This document shows, piece by piece, positions 26,680 through 34,786 of a stretch of DNA of 64,000 nucleotides. This DNA comes from Caproiciproducens galactitolivorans (GTDB lineage: Bacteria; Bacillota; Clostridia; Oscillospirales; Acutalibacteraceae). The notes under the pieces were generated by a model. The model was not told the DNA's origin and did not search any database. It was given only the letters and a program-made list of their open reading frames with translations. Location: NCBI RefSeq assembly GCF_004768785.1, contig NZ_SRMQ01000003.1, forward strand, positions 211,482 to 275,481, read 5' to 3'. Within the stretch, counting starts at the first letter, position 1; the number at the start of each line of letters is the position of its first letter. A program made the position numbers and the translations under genes.

Positions 26680-27146
26680 CGGGCAGGGACGAAGCCTTTA
26701 TGCGGGAGGCTTTAAAATACGCATACGCGGCGGCAGAGGAAGGCGAGGTCCCGGTCGGCGCGGTGATTGTGAAGGATGACCAGATTATCGCCGCGGGGCG
26801 CAACCGCCGCGAAAACGGGAAAAACGCGCTGTGTCATGCCGAGCTGGAGGCAATTCACAGGGCGTGCACCCTTCTGGGCGGATGGCGGCTTTGGCAGTGC
26901 GAGTTGTTTGTAACGCTGGAGCCGTGCCCCATGTGCGCCGGGGCGATTATCAACGCGCGGATTCCGCGTGTCGTTTACGGGGCAAAGGATGGAAAAGCCG
27001 GTTCCTGCGGCTCCATTGTGAACCTGTTTGAACTGCCGTACAACCATAGGCCCGAGCTGGTAGGCGGTGTGTTGGAACAGGAATGTGCGCAGGTACTGCG
27101 GGATTTTTTTAAAAAGTTAAGAGATAAAAAAGAAACCTCCGGGTAG
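26676..27146 (+). CDS. tadA: tRNA-specific adenosine deaminase TadA
   Basis: The 156-residue protein has the zinc deaminase motifs: CHAELEAIH with the catalytic HAE, and LEPCPMCAGAI with the PCxxC ligands. It converts A34 to inosine in tRNA-Arg(ACG). The start at 26676 gives a standard-length enzyme and the 4-bp overlap with the CPBP gene. The longer open frame upstream duplicates the CPBP coding region and is rejected. Confidence 0.95.
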   Translation: MTGRDEAFMREALKYAYAAAEEGEVPVGAVIVKDDQIIAAGRNRRENGKNALCHAELEAIHRACTLLGGWRLWQCELFVTLEPCPMCAGAIINARIPRVVYGAKDGKAGSCGSIVNLFELPYNHRPELVGGVLEQECAQVLRDFFKKLRDKKETSG

Positions 27147-27156
27147 CCGGAGGTTT
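27133..27156 (+). terminator. Intrinsic terminator of the CPBP-tadA operon
   Basis: A 10-bp stem AAACCTCCGG / CCGGAGGTTT with a 4-nt loop is followed by TTTCTTTC. It overlaps the end of tadA. Confidence 0.8.
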
Positions 27157-27198
27157 TCTTTCTATAAAGGGGAAAGCGGAAACTTCCCTTCTTTTTTA

Positions 27199-27294
27199 TC
27201 AACGAAAATGCTGACGATTACGGTTAAACCTGCCGAAGGAATGCAATAAAATCAAAAGCCCCACTATAATGCAAAGAGAACCCACGCCGCCCAT
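27199..27294 (-). CDS. Putative 31-residue single-helix membrane peptide
   Basis: A short frame encodes GSLCIIVGLLILLHSFG followed by an Arg/Asn/His-rich tail. Its ATG is preceded by AAAGGGG at suitable spacing. The hydrophobic-plus-basic layout suits a one-pass membrane peptide. No homologue is recognised, and such a short frame could be chance. It lies in the stretch 27157-27554 with the palindromes described separately. Confidence 0.4.
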   Translation of the reverse strand: MGGVGSLCIIVGLLILLHSFGRFNRNRQHFR

Positions 27295-27408
27295 TCTGGT
27301 TTCCCCTTTCCGCGCTTTCTCCATATCGTCCGTTTTTCCCCAATATTCTACCATTTTTATTCTTAAGAAACAAGACCGCAAAAGCAAAAATATAGGAAAA
27401 ACAGAAAC

Positions 27409-27432
27409 CGGTGTGACAATTTTGTCACACCG
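27409..27432. promoter_or_regulatory. 24-bp palindrome, candidate operator
   Basis: CGGTGTGACA and TGTCACACCG form perfect arms around ATTT. A degenerate copy lies at 27513-27534. Neither side has the T-run expected of a terminator on the plus strand. Confidence 0.5.
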
Positions 27433-27512
27433 ACCCGGGAAAAATGAATCCCCACAAGAAAATGCATTGCAATTATGATTCTCCTTGGATAATATGAAAA
27501 TTAGAGAACACT

Positions 27513-27534
27513 GGTTGACAACTAGGTCACACCG
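27513..27534. promoter_or_regulatory. Second, degenerate copy of the palindrome
   Basis: GGTTGACA-ACTA-GGTCACACCG repeats the right arm of the 27409 palindrome almost exactly (9 of 10 bases) and the left arm with one base missing. It sits 20 bp before the next start codon, a typical repressor position. Confidence 0.4.
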
Positions 27535-27554
27535 GGGAAACTGAAAGGAGTATT

Positions 27555-27758
27555 ATGAATTATAAGGAGTGGGGAATGAATTATTTGGAAGAAGCAGAAA
27601 AGCTGAAGGCGCGGCTGGTTCCTTTGCGAAAGATGGCCCGAACCGCGGACCATGAAACAGCCGCTCAGCTATACCGCAGGGCCGCGCTGCTGAACGATAT
27701 GTACTTGGACTGTCTGCATACCGGCCGGTATTTAACGCAAAGCGGGGCGAGACGATGA
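27555..27758 (+). CDS. Small helical protein paired with a sigma-like HTH gene
   Basis: The 67-residue protein is mostly helical and rich in Lys, Arg and Glu, with no membrane segment. AAAGGAG lies 6 nt before the ATG. Its stop overlaps the ATG of the next gene by 4 bp. Small proteins of this kind precede sigma-70-region-4-like genes in many gut Firmicutes phage and integrative elements, but its function is unknown. Confidence 0.65.
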   Translation: MNYKEWGMNYLEEAEKLKARLVPLRKMARTADHETAAQLYRRAALLNDMYLDCLHTGRYLTQSGARR

Positions 27759-28054
27759 GAAGGAAAAACAATTTAAGCCTTGACCTTTTTGGGGACAGGC
27801 TGAATGTTCCGATCCAGACGGACGACGACGGGGCGGAACGCAAAAAAATGCTGCGGGTTCTTCGCAGCGCGATGGAGGGGGAATTGACGGAAAGGCAGAA
27901 GGCTTGTGTACGGCTCCGGTATTTTGAAGAGAAGAGCGTTAGCGAAGTTGCCGAAATATTGGGTGTTACGCCCTCAACCGCTTCAAAGCATCTGAAAAAA
28001 GCCCGCGCGAGGCTGGGAAAGATCATGGGGTATTCTTTCCCTAGGCTGAGCTAA
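27755..28054 (+). CDS. Sigma-70 region 4-like HTH protein
   Basis: The 99-residue protein has a C-terminal helix-turn-helix of the sigma-70 region 4 type: LTERQKACVRLRYFEEKSV, then EVAEILGVTPSTASKHLKKA. There is no region 2, so it is not a full sigma factor. It may bind a -35-like element or act as a late-gene or self-regulator. It is coupled to the preceding 67-codon gene and is followed by stem-loops at about 28070-28175. The palindromes upstream are candidate sites for its regulation. Confidence 0.75.
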   Translation: MRRKNNLSLDLFGDRLNVPIQTDDDGAERKKMLRVLRSAMEGELTERQKACVRLRYFEEKSVSEVAEILGVTPSTASKHLKKARARLGKIMGYSFPRLS

Positions 28055-28124
28055 GCCGCCGTACTTTGCTTCCTTTCGGGTGACCGGAAGGCAAGAAAGC
28101 TTAGGTTTAACCTGTTCGAAACAC

Positions 28125-28175
28125 AAGGTGCAGTTTCCGCCCCTCCGGGGTTCCCGGAGGTTGGGACTGCACCTT
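28125..28175. terminator. Bidirectional terminator between the sigma-like gene and mnmA
   Basis: AAGGTGCAGT / ACTGCACCTT arms enclose a second GC-rich hairpin (CCTCCGGG / CCCGGAGG) and are followed by GTTTTCTGTTT on the plus strand. It lies between convergent genes. Confidence 0.7.
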
Positions 28176-28241
28176 GTTTTCTGTTTCGGATCGTACAGAA
28201 ATGCGCACCGCCCGCTGTGCGCGGGAAACAGCCAAAGGGCG

Positions 28242-29318
28242 CTATTCGTCCGCTTGAATCGTGCCGCCGCCGACGACAAGATCCCCGTCGTAAAACACAA
28301 CGGCCTGTCCCGGTGTGACCGCGCGCTGCGCTTCTTTGAAATCCACGCGGATCCGGCCGCCCTCCAGCGGGATAAGGCGGGCCTTCGCGGGCGCGGCCTG
28401 ATACCGTACCTTCGCGGTAACGTCCATCTCGGTTTCCAGCGTGTCGAACGGGATAAAATTCAAATCTGCGGCGACAAGCGAAGACCGGTATTGGCTTCCT
28501 TCCTCGCCGAGCGTCACTTCGTTATGTACCGTGTCGATTTTCGTAACGTACATCGGCTTTCCGAAGGAAACGCCCAGCCCTTTGCGCTGGCCGATCGTGT
28601 AATGCGTGATACCACGGTGGCGGCCCAGGATATTACCGTCCGCGTCGACAAAGTTGCCCTGCGGCGCGGTTTTTCCCGTATAGCGCTCAATAAATCCAGC
28701 GTAATCGTTGTTTTCCACAAAGCAGATTTCCTGGCTGTCCGGCTTGTGGGCAACGGGCAGCCTGGCCTCCTCCGCTAGTGCGCGCGCCTGCGGCTTGGTG
28801 TAGCGGCCCAGAGGCATCAGCGTGTGGCTGAGCTGGTCCTGCGTAAAGGAATACAGGACATAGCTTTGATCCTTGCTGGCGGGAGCCTTGCGTAAAATCC
28901 AGCGCCCTGCGGCATTTTGCTCGATTACGGCGTAATGCCCGGTGGCGATATAATCAAAATCCAGCTCTCGCGCGCGGCGGAGCATGGCGTCAAATTTAAT
29001 ATGGCGGTTACAGGCGATGCAGGGATTGGGCGTTAGCCCGGCCTCGTACTGAGCGGCGAAATAATCAATGACATTTTTTTCGAAGAGTTCGGTAAAATTC
29101 AGAACCAGATGGTCAATCCCCAGCTTGTAGGCGACCCTGCGCGCGTCGTCGATATCGTCGAGCGAACAGCAGCCGCCCGCAGCGCTTTGCTGCATGTATT
29201 TGTCCGGACGCAGGCGCAAGGTGACGCCGGTTACGTCGTATCCGGCCTTTAAAAGCAGAAGGGCGGCTACGGAACTGTCCACGCCGCCGCTCATGCCAAG
29301 CATTACTCTTTTTTTCAT
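28242..29318 (-). CDS. mnmA: tRNA-specific 2-thiouridylase MnmA
   Basis: The 358-residue protein has the PP-loop GMSGGVDSSVAALLL, the catalytic cysteine in GLTPNPCIACNRHIKF, and the second Cys in SQEICFVEN. It installs 2-thiouridine at U34 of tRNA Lys, Glu and Gln. The ATG overlaps the stop of the upstream Cys-rich acidic protein gene by 4 bp. Confidence 0.97.
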   Translation of the reverse strand: MKKRVMLGMSGGVDSSVAALLLLKAGYDVTGVTLRLRPDKYMQQSAAGGCCSLDDIDDARRVAYKLGIDHLVLNFTELFEKNVIDYFAAQYEAGLTPNPCIACNRHIKFDAMLRRARELDFDYIATGHYAVIEQNAAGRWILRKAPASKDQSYVLYSFTQDQLSHTLMPLGRYTKPQARALAEEARLPVAHKPDSQEICFVENNDYAGFIERYTGKTAPQGNFVDADGNILGRHRGITHYTIGQRKGLGVSFGKPMYVTKIDTVHNEVTLGEEGSQYRSSLVAADLNFIPFDTLETEMDVTAKVRYQAAPAKARLIPLEGGRIRVDFKEAQRAVTPGQAVVFYDGDLVVGGGTIQADE

Positions 29319-29833
29319 GGTTCATCCGGGAACGAAGGATTTTCTGGGCAGTCCTCCGCCGCTTCCTCCGCCGCCTCGTCGCTTGCATAGCCTCGTTCGT
29401 TTGCTTTGTCAACGATGGGGAAATGCATGGGGTAGTTTGTGAACTCTTCTTCTTCGTCTTTTTCCTGCACTGGGATATCGTCTTCTCCGTCGTCTACGCC
29501 GCAGGGGCAGCAGCAGTCGTCGCCGCAGTCCGTACATTCGTCTTCGGCTTCTTCCCCAGAGGAAGTGATTTCATCCAGCTTTTCAAACGCTTTCTTCATG
29601 CGGCGCTCGGACTCTTCCACGGCGCGGCACAGGTGCTCCGTTTCCTCGTTGTTCTCATCGCGCAAATTGTGGAAATAATATTTACCGAGCGCGATATATG
29701 CGCGCGCTTCATTTTCCCTTTCATTCTTAATGACAATTCGAATCCGGTTTATCAACGCGGCTTTACGGTTTTTTTCAACGACATAGTCGACAGCTTTCGC
29801 AAGTTTTTCTGATACGTTGTTAAAAATACTCAT
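29315..29833 (-). CDS. Acidic protein with a central cysteine cluster, unknown
   Basis: The 172-residue protein has a basic helical N-terminus (about 1-90, ALINRIRIVIKNERENEARA) and a very acidic C-terminal half. Six cysteines sit in CTDCGDDCCCPCG near residues 100-112, suggesting metal binding. No family is recognised. AGGAGGT precedes the ATG by 6 nt. It overlaps mnmA by 4 bp; the coupling hints at a role with sulfur or tRNA thiolation, but that is only inference. Confidence 0.75.
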   Translation of the reverse strand: MSIFNNVSEKLAKAVDYVVEKNRKAALINRIRIVIKNERENEARAYIALGKYYFHNLRDENNEETEHLCRAVEESERRMKKAFEKLDEITSSGEEAEDECTDCGDDCCCPCGVDDGEDDIPVQEKDEEEEFTNYPMHFPIVDKANERGYASDEAAEEAAEDCPENPSFPDEP

Positions 29834-29957
29834 AAGCTTACCTCCTGCCGAAAATACGGCTTAATTTAGGGCATTTTCTCTTTGCAGTTATTATATCGCA
29901 AATTCCCGTAAAATAACAGTATTATTTAATCCTGTTCCTTTTTTTATCAGATTGTGA

Positions 29958-29963
29958 TATAAT
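29958..29963 (+). promoter_or_regulatory. Extended -10 promoter element for the CpXC gene
   Basis: TGATATAAT is an extended -10, about 37 bp before the ATG at 30000. Confidence 0.5.
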
Positions 29964-29999
29964 GTGCAAATACGCAAAGGCTAAGGAGGATGTAAAAAA

Positions 30000-30659
30000 A
30001 TGGCGATCCAAGACAACCGGGATGTGAGCTGTCCGCACTGCGGCGCAGTAGTAAATACACAGATAAATCCGGAGATGGAAGCGGAGGAGGACCCGGAACT
30101 CCGGCTGCGCGTGCTGGACGAAACGCTTTTCGATTGGAAATGTCCCGAATGCGGCTACGAGGCGCAACTTGTTTATCCTTGCCTTTACCACGATAAGATC
30201 AGAAACTTTATGGTGTATGTTGTGCCGAACGGCGGCTGCCGCTGCCTTGAGCCGGTAAAAGTGAGCGAGGCGTTTCCGCAGCTTTCCGGCGTAACAAAAC
30301 GGGTTGTTGTGTCCCCTGCGGAGCTGAAGGAAAAAATTTTAATTTTTGAAGCCGGGATGAATGATTTTGCGGTTGAGCTGGTAAAACTAGCGCTTACCGA
30401 TGTGGCCGCAAAAAAGCACGGCAATATAGTAACCGAAGGGTATTTCTGTTATGCGGACGAGGCGGAAAACCGGATCGGTTTTTCTTTCCGTTTACAGGGA
30501 GCGGAAGAACCGGTGCAGCAGGGCACGCGCCTGGATGTTTACCGGAAATCCTTGGAGATTATACAGAGCGTCGGCGTTTGTGAGCAGGATGAATTTATGG
30601 TGGTGAATTCTGCCGTCGCCGAAAAGATTTTGCGGGTGTACCGCGGCGAGGAGGAATAA
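30000..30659 (+). CDS. CpXC-domain protein
   Basis: The 219-residue protein opens with two CpxC pairs (CPHCGAVV and CPECGYEA) separated by about 38 residues, followed by LVYPCLYHD, which is the CpXC domain layout. The domain is a presumed zinc ribbon fold of unknown function. GGAGG lies 9 nt before the ATG. asnB starts 6 bp after the stop, so the two are co-transcribed. Confidence 0.8.
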   Translation: MAIQDNRDVSCPHCGAVVNTQINPEMEAEEDPELRLRVLDETLFDWKCPECGYEAQLVYPCLYHDKIRNFMVYVVPNGGCRCLEPVKVSEAFPQLSGVTKRVVVSPAELKEKILIFEAGMNDFAVELVKLALTDVAAKKHGNIVTEGYFCYADEAENRIGFSFRLQGAEEPVQQGTRLDVYRKSLEIIQSVGVCEQDEFMVVNSAVAEKILRVYRGEEE

Positions 30660-30665
30660 TTCAAT

Positions 30666-32534
30666 ATGTGCGGATTGTGCGGATTTACCGGAAATATTAT
30701 CAACCGCGACGATATTATTAAAACCATGACGGATAAAATAACCCACAGGGGCCCGGATTCCAGCGGCTTTTTTACAAACCGCGATATTTCCATGGGCTTC
30801 CGGCGGTTAAGTATTATCGACGTGGCTTCCTCTGGAGATCAGCCGATTTACAATGAAAACAAGACGTTGGTTCTTACGTTTAACGGAGAAATTTACAATT
30901 ACCGCGACCTTCGCAACGAGCTTATTGCAAAGGGACACCGGTTTTATACAAATACGGATTCCGAAGTGCTGATTCACGGCTTCGAGGAGTGGCACGAAGA
31001 CCTTTTGACAAAGCTGCGCGGCATGTTTGCGTTCGCTATTTTTGATACCATTGAGAAAAGCCTGTTTCTGGCGCGCGATTATTTCGGAATCAAGCCGATG
31101 CATTACACCATGGTCGGCGATCATTTCGTTTACGGCTCCGAAATCAAGAGCATCCTCAATTTCCCGGGCTTTCAGAAGAAATTCAATAAGCGCGCGCTTG
31201 ACAATTACATTTCCTTTGAATATTCCGTGCCGCCCGAAACCTTTTTCGAAGGGGTTTACTGCCTGATGCCTGCCCATTACCTTTGGTACAAGGACGGCAA
31301 GGTGGAAACGTGCCGCTACTGGGAGCCGAAGTTCAACGCGGACGAAAGAATGACGGAGGAACAGGCGGTTAACGAAATTGAAAAGGTCTTTGAGAATTCC
31401 GTAAACGCCCATAAAATAAGCGATGTGGAAGTCGGCTGCTTCCTTTCTAGTGGGGTGGATTCCAGTTATGTTTCCACGTATTTCGCGGGGCAGAAAACCT
31501 TTACGGTCGGCTTTGACTACGGCGAACAGTACAATGAAATTGACTGGGCGAAGGGCCTTTCCGAAAAAGTCGGGGTGGATCATCATTACAAGGTGATTTC
31601 CCCGGAGGAATACTGGGGCAATATCCGCAAGGTGCAGTACCATATGGACCAGCCCCTTGCCGACGCTTCCTGCATTGCGCTGTACTTCGTTTCCAAAATG
31701 GCGAGCGAATACGTGAAGGTGGTGCTTTCCGGCGAGGGAGCGGACGAGCTGTTCGGCGGATACAATATTTATCATGAGCCGGACGACTTTGCGGCCTACA
31801 AAAAGCTGCCGCTCGGCCTGCGCCGTGCGCTGGCTTCGGTTGCAAAAGCGTTTCCGTTCTCCTTTAAGGGCAAGAATTTCCTCATCCGCGGCGCGCTGCC
31901 GATAGAGGAAAGCTTTATCGGGAATTGCAGTATGTTTACGATGGAGGAAAAACGCAGGCTGCTGAAAAAGGATGTCCCGGCAACCCACCCGCAGGAGATT
32001 ACCAAAAAGTATTACGACCGCGTCCGCGGCAAAGACGACGTTACGAAAATGCAGTACCTCGATATTAACGTTTGGCTGGTTGGCGATATCCTGTTGAAAG
32101 CCGACCGTATGAGCATGGCCAATTCGCTGGAGCTCCGCGTGCCGTTCCTTGACAAGGAAGTGTTCAAGGTGGCTTCACGCCTGCCGAGGAAGCTGCGGGT
32201 AAATAAGAAAAATACAAAATACGCGATGCGCCAGGCCGCGATGCGCCATCTTCCGGACACAACGGCGCAGAAGAAGAAGCTCGGCTTCCCGGTGCCGATT
32301 CGAGTCTGGCTTAGGGAAGAAAAATATTACAAAATCGTCAAGGAAGCGTTTACCGGAAAGATTGCCCGGCAGTTCTTTAATACCGACGTGCTGGTGAAGC
32401 TGTTGGACGAGCATTATGCCGGGAAGCGGGACAACAACCGCAAAATCTGGACGGTTTTTGTCTTTCTCGTATGGTATGATATTTACTTTAACAACGCTTC
32501 GCACGAACCGGGCGACATGCCGATTGTGCATTAA
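30666..32534 (+). CDS. asnB: Asparagine synthase (glutamine-hydrolysing)
   Basis: The 622-residue protein starts MCGLCGF, where Cys2 (after Met removal) is the Ntn glutaminase nucleophile. The synthetase domain has the ATP-pyrophosphatase loop LSSGVDSSYV and SGEGADELFGGY. It converts Asp to Asn using Gln and ATP. Close relatives in cell-wall clusters amidate other acids, but the context here gives no reason for that. It follows the CpXC gene by 6 bp. Confidence 0.95.
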   Translation: MCGLCGFTGNIINRDDIIKTMTDKITHRGPDSSGFFTNRDISMGFRRLSIIDVASSGDQPIYNENKTLVLTFNGEIYNYRDLRNELIAKGHRFYTNTDSEVLIHGFEEWHEDLLTKLRGMFAFAIFDTIEKSLFLARDYFGIKPMHYTMVGDHFVYGSEIKSILNFPGFQKKFNKRALDNYISFEYSVPPETFFEGVYCLMPAHYLWYKDGKVETCRYWEPKFNADERMTEEQAVNEIEKVFENSVNAHKISDVEVGCFLSSGVDSSYVSTYFAGQKTFTVGFDYGEQYNEIDWAKGLSEKVGVDHHYKVISPEEYWGNIRKVQYHMDQPLADASCIALYFVSKMASEYVKVVLSGEGADELFGGYNIYHEPDDFAAYKKLPLGLRRALASVAKAFPFSFKGKNFLIRGALPIEESFIGNCSMFTMEEKRRLLKKDVPATHPQEITKKYYDRVRGKDDVTKMQYLDINVWLVGDILLKADRMSMANSLELRVPFLDKEVFKVASRLPRKLRVNKKNTKYAMRQAAMRHLPDTTAQKKKLGFPVPIRVWLREEKYYKIVKEAFTGKIARQFFNTDVLVKLLDEHYAGKRDNNRKIWTVFVFLVWYDIYFNNASHEPGDMPIVH

Positions 32535-32558
32535 AACCGCTGAGCACCGATATAAACC

Positions 32559-32894
32559 CTAAAAAAAGGAACCGCGCCGAATTTTTCGGTGAGGTTCCTT
32601 TTTGATGATTTTCTTCTTTTGATAATTCAACGATAATAGAACATCTGAAAGGCCGCTTTGCAGGGCAGGGGTCACTTTAAAAACCGAAGGGAGTTTGTTG
32701 CGGCGGAACAGTTCTTCGCATTTTTTTACTTTTTCGGTGACATTACCGCCCGTATCGTACAGCGGGCAGACGCAGTTCGCCCGGTAGGTGTAATTCCGGT
32801 TCAGCCGGATGACCCATCCGCCCAGCAATACCGTTTGCAGCGCGGGAATGGAATTGAACAAAGCTTCTTCTATCGTCTTTATATCGTTGTCCAT
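32559..32894 (-). pseudogene. 3'-truncated GNAT-type acetyltransferase
   Basis: The 111-residue frame matches only the N-terminal portion of a GNAT protein (LLGGWVIRLNRNYTYRANCV, CEELFRRNKLPSVFKVTP, LSDVLLSLNYQKK). The acetyl-CoA-binding domain is missing. The last dozen or so codons run straight through the terminator hairpin and end in Lys/Arg/Phe nonsense, which indicates loss of the 3' part. The start is ATG 32894 after GGAAAG. It is 29 bp downstream of dcd on the same strand. Confidence 0.65.
32563..32603. terminator. Bidirectional terminator between asnB and the truncated acetyltransferase
   Basis: AAAAAGGAACC / GGTTCCTTTTT arms enclose a CCGAA/TTCGG inner stem, with T-runs on both strands. 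Confidence 0.85.
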
Positions 32895-32923
32895 TTTGCT
32901 TTCCGATTCTTTCAAATATCTGC

Positions 32924-33445
32924 TTATTTCTGAAAATCCTTAAACAGCAAGCTGGGCTGAATGCCCGTGTTGTTCTGATATTTTCCGCTCGAATACCGCT
33001 CATAATCGCCTTGGATCAAATGGTAGTAAATCTGGCAGATTTCAACCCCCGCATAGACGCGGACGGGCTGGATACAGTGGATCTCCAATGTCCAGTAACC
33101 GCTGAAGCCAACGTCGCCGAAGCCCGCGGTTACGTGGATAAACAAGCCCAGTCTTCCGACCGACGACCGGCCCTCGATCATGGGGACGAATTTGTCGGTT
33201 TTGGTATATTCCTGCGTTCGGCCAAGATAAAGCTTATTGGGTTCCAGCACAAGGCCTTCCTCTGGGATGAGAATTTTTCGGAATTTGTTTTCTTTTTTCA
33301 TATCCAGAACAGGTTCGTCGTACACAAGTAGCTCATTATGTAGTTTCAGGTTGTAGCTGTTCGGGTTTAACTGGCTTTCGCAAAAGGGTTCGATAATGAT
33401 TTCCTTCCCTAATTTTTCGCGAATCTGTTTCCCAGATAAGATCAT
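32924..33445 (-). CDS. dcd: dCTP deaminase
   Basis: The 173-residue protein has the trimeric dUTPase-fold signatures of Dcd: IEGRSSVGRLGLFIHVTAGF and GFSGYWTLEIHC. It deaminates dCTP to dUTP, and in the bifunctional form hydrolyses this to dUMP; which form this is was not determined. It is divergent from spoVAE. Confidence 0.93.
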   Translation of the reverse strand: MILSGKQIREKLGKEIIIEPFCESQLNPNSYNLKLHNELLVYDEPVLDMKKENKFRKILIPEEGLVLEPNKLYLGRTQEYTKTDKFVPMIEGRSSVGRLGLFIHVTAGFGDVGFSGYWTLEIHCIQPVRVYAGVEICQIYYHLIQGDYERYSSGKYQNNTGIQPSLLFKDFQK

Positions 33446-33553
33446 TGGGATGGCCCTCCTTCAAGGAAAAACATCTTGCTTTCATTCACAATTTTGTTTC
33501 TTAATATGTATATTGTTTCCAAATCCGGCGAAACTAGAAACGAGGTGAAAATC

Positions 33554-33910
33554 GTGGAGTATCTATGGGCGTTTTTAGTCGGAGGCGCACTTTGCGCGGT
33601 GGGCCAGCTTTTAATCGACTTTACAAAACTGACCCCTGCCAGAATCCTCGTTACTTTTGTTACGCTGGGTGTTGTGCTGACGGGATTGGGGCTGTATGAG
33701 CCTCTTGTGCAGTTTGCCGGCGCGGGTGCCACCGTTCCGCTGACGGGATTCGGCTACACCATGGCGAAAGGAACGCTGGAGGCGATCAGGGAAAAGGGCC
33801 TGATCGGCGTATTCTCGGGCGGCGTTGCGGCTAGTGCCGCGGGAATTGCGGCGGCCGTATTCTTCGGCTATGTCGCTGCCTTGTTTTCAAAGCCGGGAGA
33901 TAAGAACTAG
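33554..33910 (+). CDS. spoVAE: Stage V sporulation protein AE
   Basis: The 118-residue integral membrane protein matches SpoVAE in length and sequence (FLVGGALCAVGQLLIDFTKL; VPLTGFGYTMAKGTLEAI). SpoVA proteins form the forespore channel for dipicolinic acid. The start is GTG 33554, 6 nt after GAGGTG; the frame extends further up without a site. spoVAC and spoVAD, the usual partners, are not adjacent. The stretch 33911-34076 after it holds a hydrophobic open frame without a valid start. Confidence 0.92.
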   Translation: MEYLWAFLVGGALCAVGQLLIDFTKLTPARILVTFVTLGVVLTGLGLYEPLVQFAGAGATVPLTGFGYTMAKGTLEAIREKGLIGVFSGGVAASAAGIAAAVFFGYVAALFSKPGDKN

Positions 33911-34076
33911 GGTAAGCGAAAGCAAGGTTTTTTACTGGCTGAAGATTGTTTACCGCATTTTCCGGATCATAAACGGGCAAATACTGGGGATTCTGCTATG
34001 GGAGCTTTGGAAACTGTATTACCGTATCTATCTGAAGAAATATATGAAAAATATTTTGAAAACCAGCACATGAAAA

Positions 34077-34102
34077 ACGGGCAGGGTTCCAATCCTGCCC
34101 GT
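34077..34102 (-). terminator. Terminator of the small membrane-protein gene
   Basis: On the minus strand a 9-bp ACGGGCAGG / CCTGCCCGT stem is followed by TTTTC. Confidence 0.7.
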
Positions 34103-34128
34103 ATCCTGTTATGCGCCGGAGGAAGTTC

Positions 34129-34281
34129 CTATTGAATGGAACAATCCAGGTAGTGCTCAAGCTCTTCTTCATCCTTCTTTTTCTTTTCGAAAAAGAGGAC
34201 AACCGCAACAACAGCGGCACAAACCGCGATTACAGACGAAACGACCGTAATTAATATCGTAATCGTATTACATTTTTTCAA
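34129..34281 (-). CDS. Small single-pass membrane protein with charged tail
   Basis: The 50-residue protein is a hydrophobic helix (ITILITVVSSVIAVCAAVVA) followed by KKKKDEEEELEHY-like charged residues. A GGAGGT site lies 8 nt before the TTG at 34281, and the gene has its own terminator, which supports it being real despite its size. No family is recognised. It sits between spoVAE and rpsT. Confidence 0.6.
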   Translation of the reverse strand: MKKCNTITILITVVSSVIAVCAAVVAVVLFFEKKKKDEEELEHYLDCSIQ

Positions 34282-34376
34282 AACGAGCACCTCCGTATTC
34301 ATCTTATTTCTATCATACCCATTTCTTAGCAAAAAGTCAATCCAGCGGAAAAAACTGTTTGCTTTCGGATAAGTAA

Positions 34377-34403
34377 AAAAGCAGGGCACAGGGCTCTGCT
34401 TTT
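34377..34403 (-). terminator. Terminator of rpsT
   Basis: An 11-bp stem (AAAAGCAGGGC side) with a 5-nt loop is followed on the minus strand by T-rich sequence, 25 bp after the rpsT stop. Confidence 0.75.
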
Positions 34404-34427
34404 GCATTTAAACCGTGTTATTCAGGG

Positions 34428-34688
34428 TTATGCATTTGCCGCGTTCAGCTTGCGCACAAGACTGGATTTCTTTCTGGCGGCCGTATTCTTGTGCAGGATT
34501 CCTTTTGCGACGGCCTGATCCAGCCTCTTAATGGCAACCTTCACGGCATCCGCGCTGGCCTCGCCGGACTCGATTGCAAGGTTCGCTTTCTTTATATCTG
34601 TTTTCAGTCGGGAAAGACGGGACTTGTTGATATTCGTTTTCGTAGCAATAACCTTCACACGTTTTTTCGCAGATTTAATGTTCGGCAT
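34428..34688 (-). CDS. rpsT: 30S ribosomal protein S20
   Basis: The 86-residue, Lys/Arg-rich protein starts PNIKSAKKRVKVIATKTNIN and contains AVAKGILHKNTAARKKS, the S20 signature. The start at 34688 follows AAAGGAGGTGG. It is divergent from gpr, the arrangement found in most spore-forming Firmicutes. Confidence 0.97.
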   Translation of the reverse strand: MPNIKSAKKRVKVIATKTNINKSRLSRLKTDIKKANLAIESGEASADAVKVAIKRLDQAVAKGILHKNTAARKKSSLVRKLNAANA

Positions 34689-34786
34689 CGTTCCACCTCC
34701 TTTGGTGTTGTCACATACAAATAATAATACCATCAAAAAGCAAGAAATGCAAGTATTTAAAAAAATAAAACAAGGGGTTGATTCTT

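Noticed and set aside
33825..34073. Hydrophobic plus-strand frame overlapping and following spoVAE
   Set aside because: The part beyond spoVAE looks membrane-like but has no valid start codon with a ribosome binding site; the only starts lie inside spoVAE.
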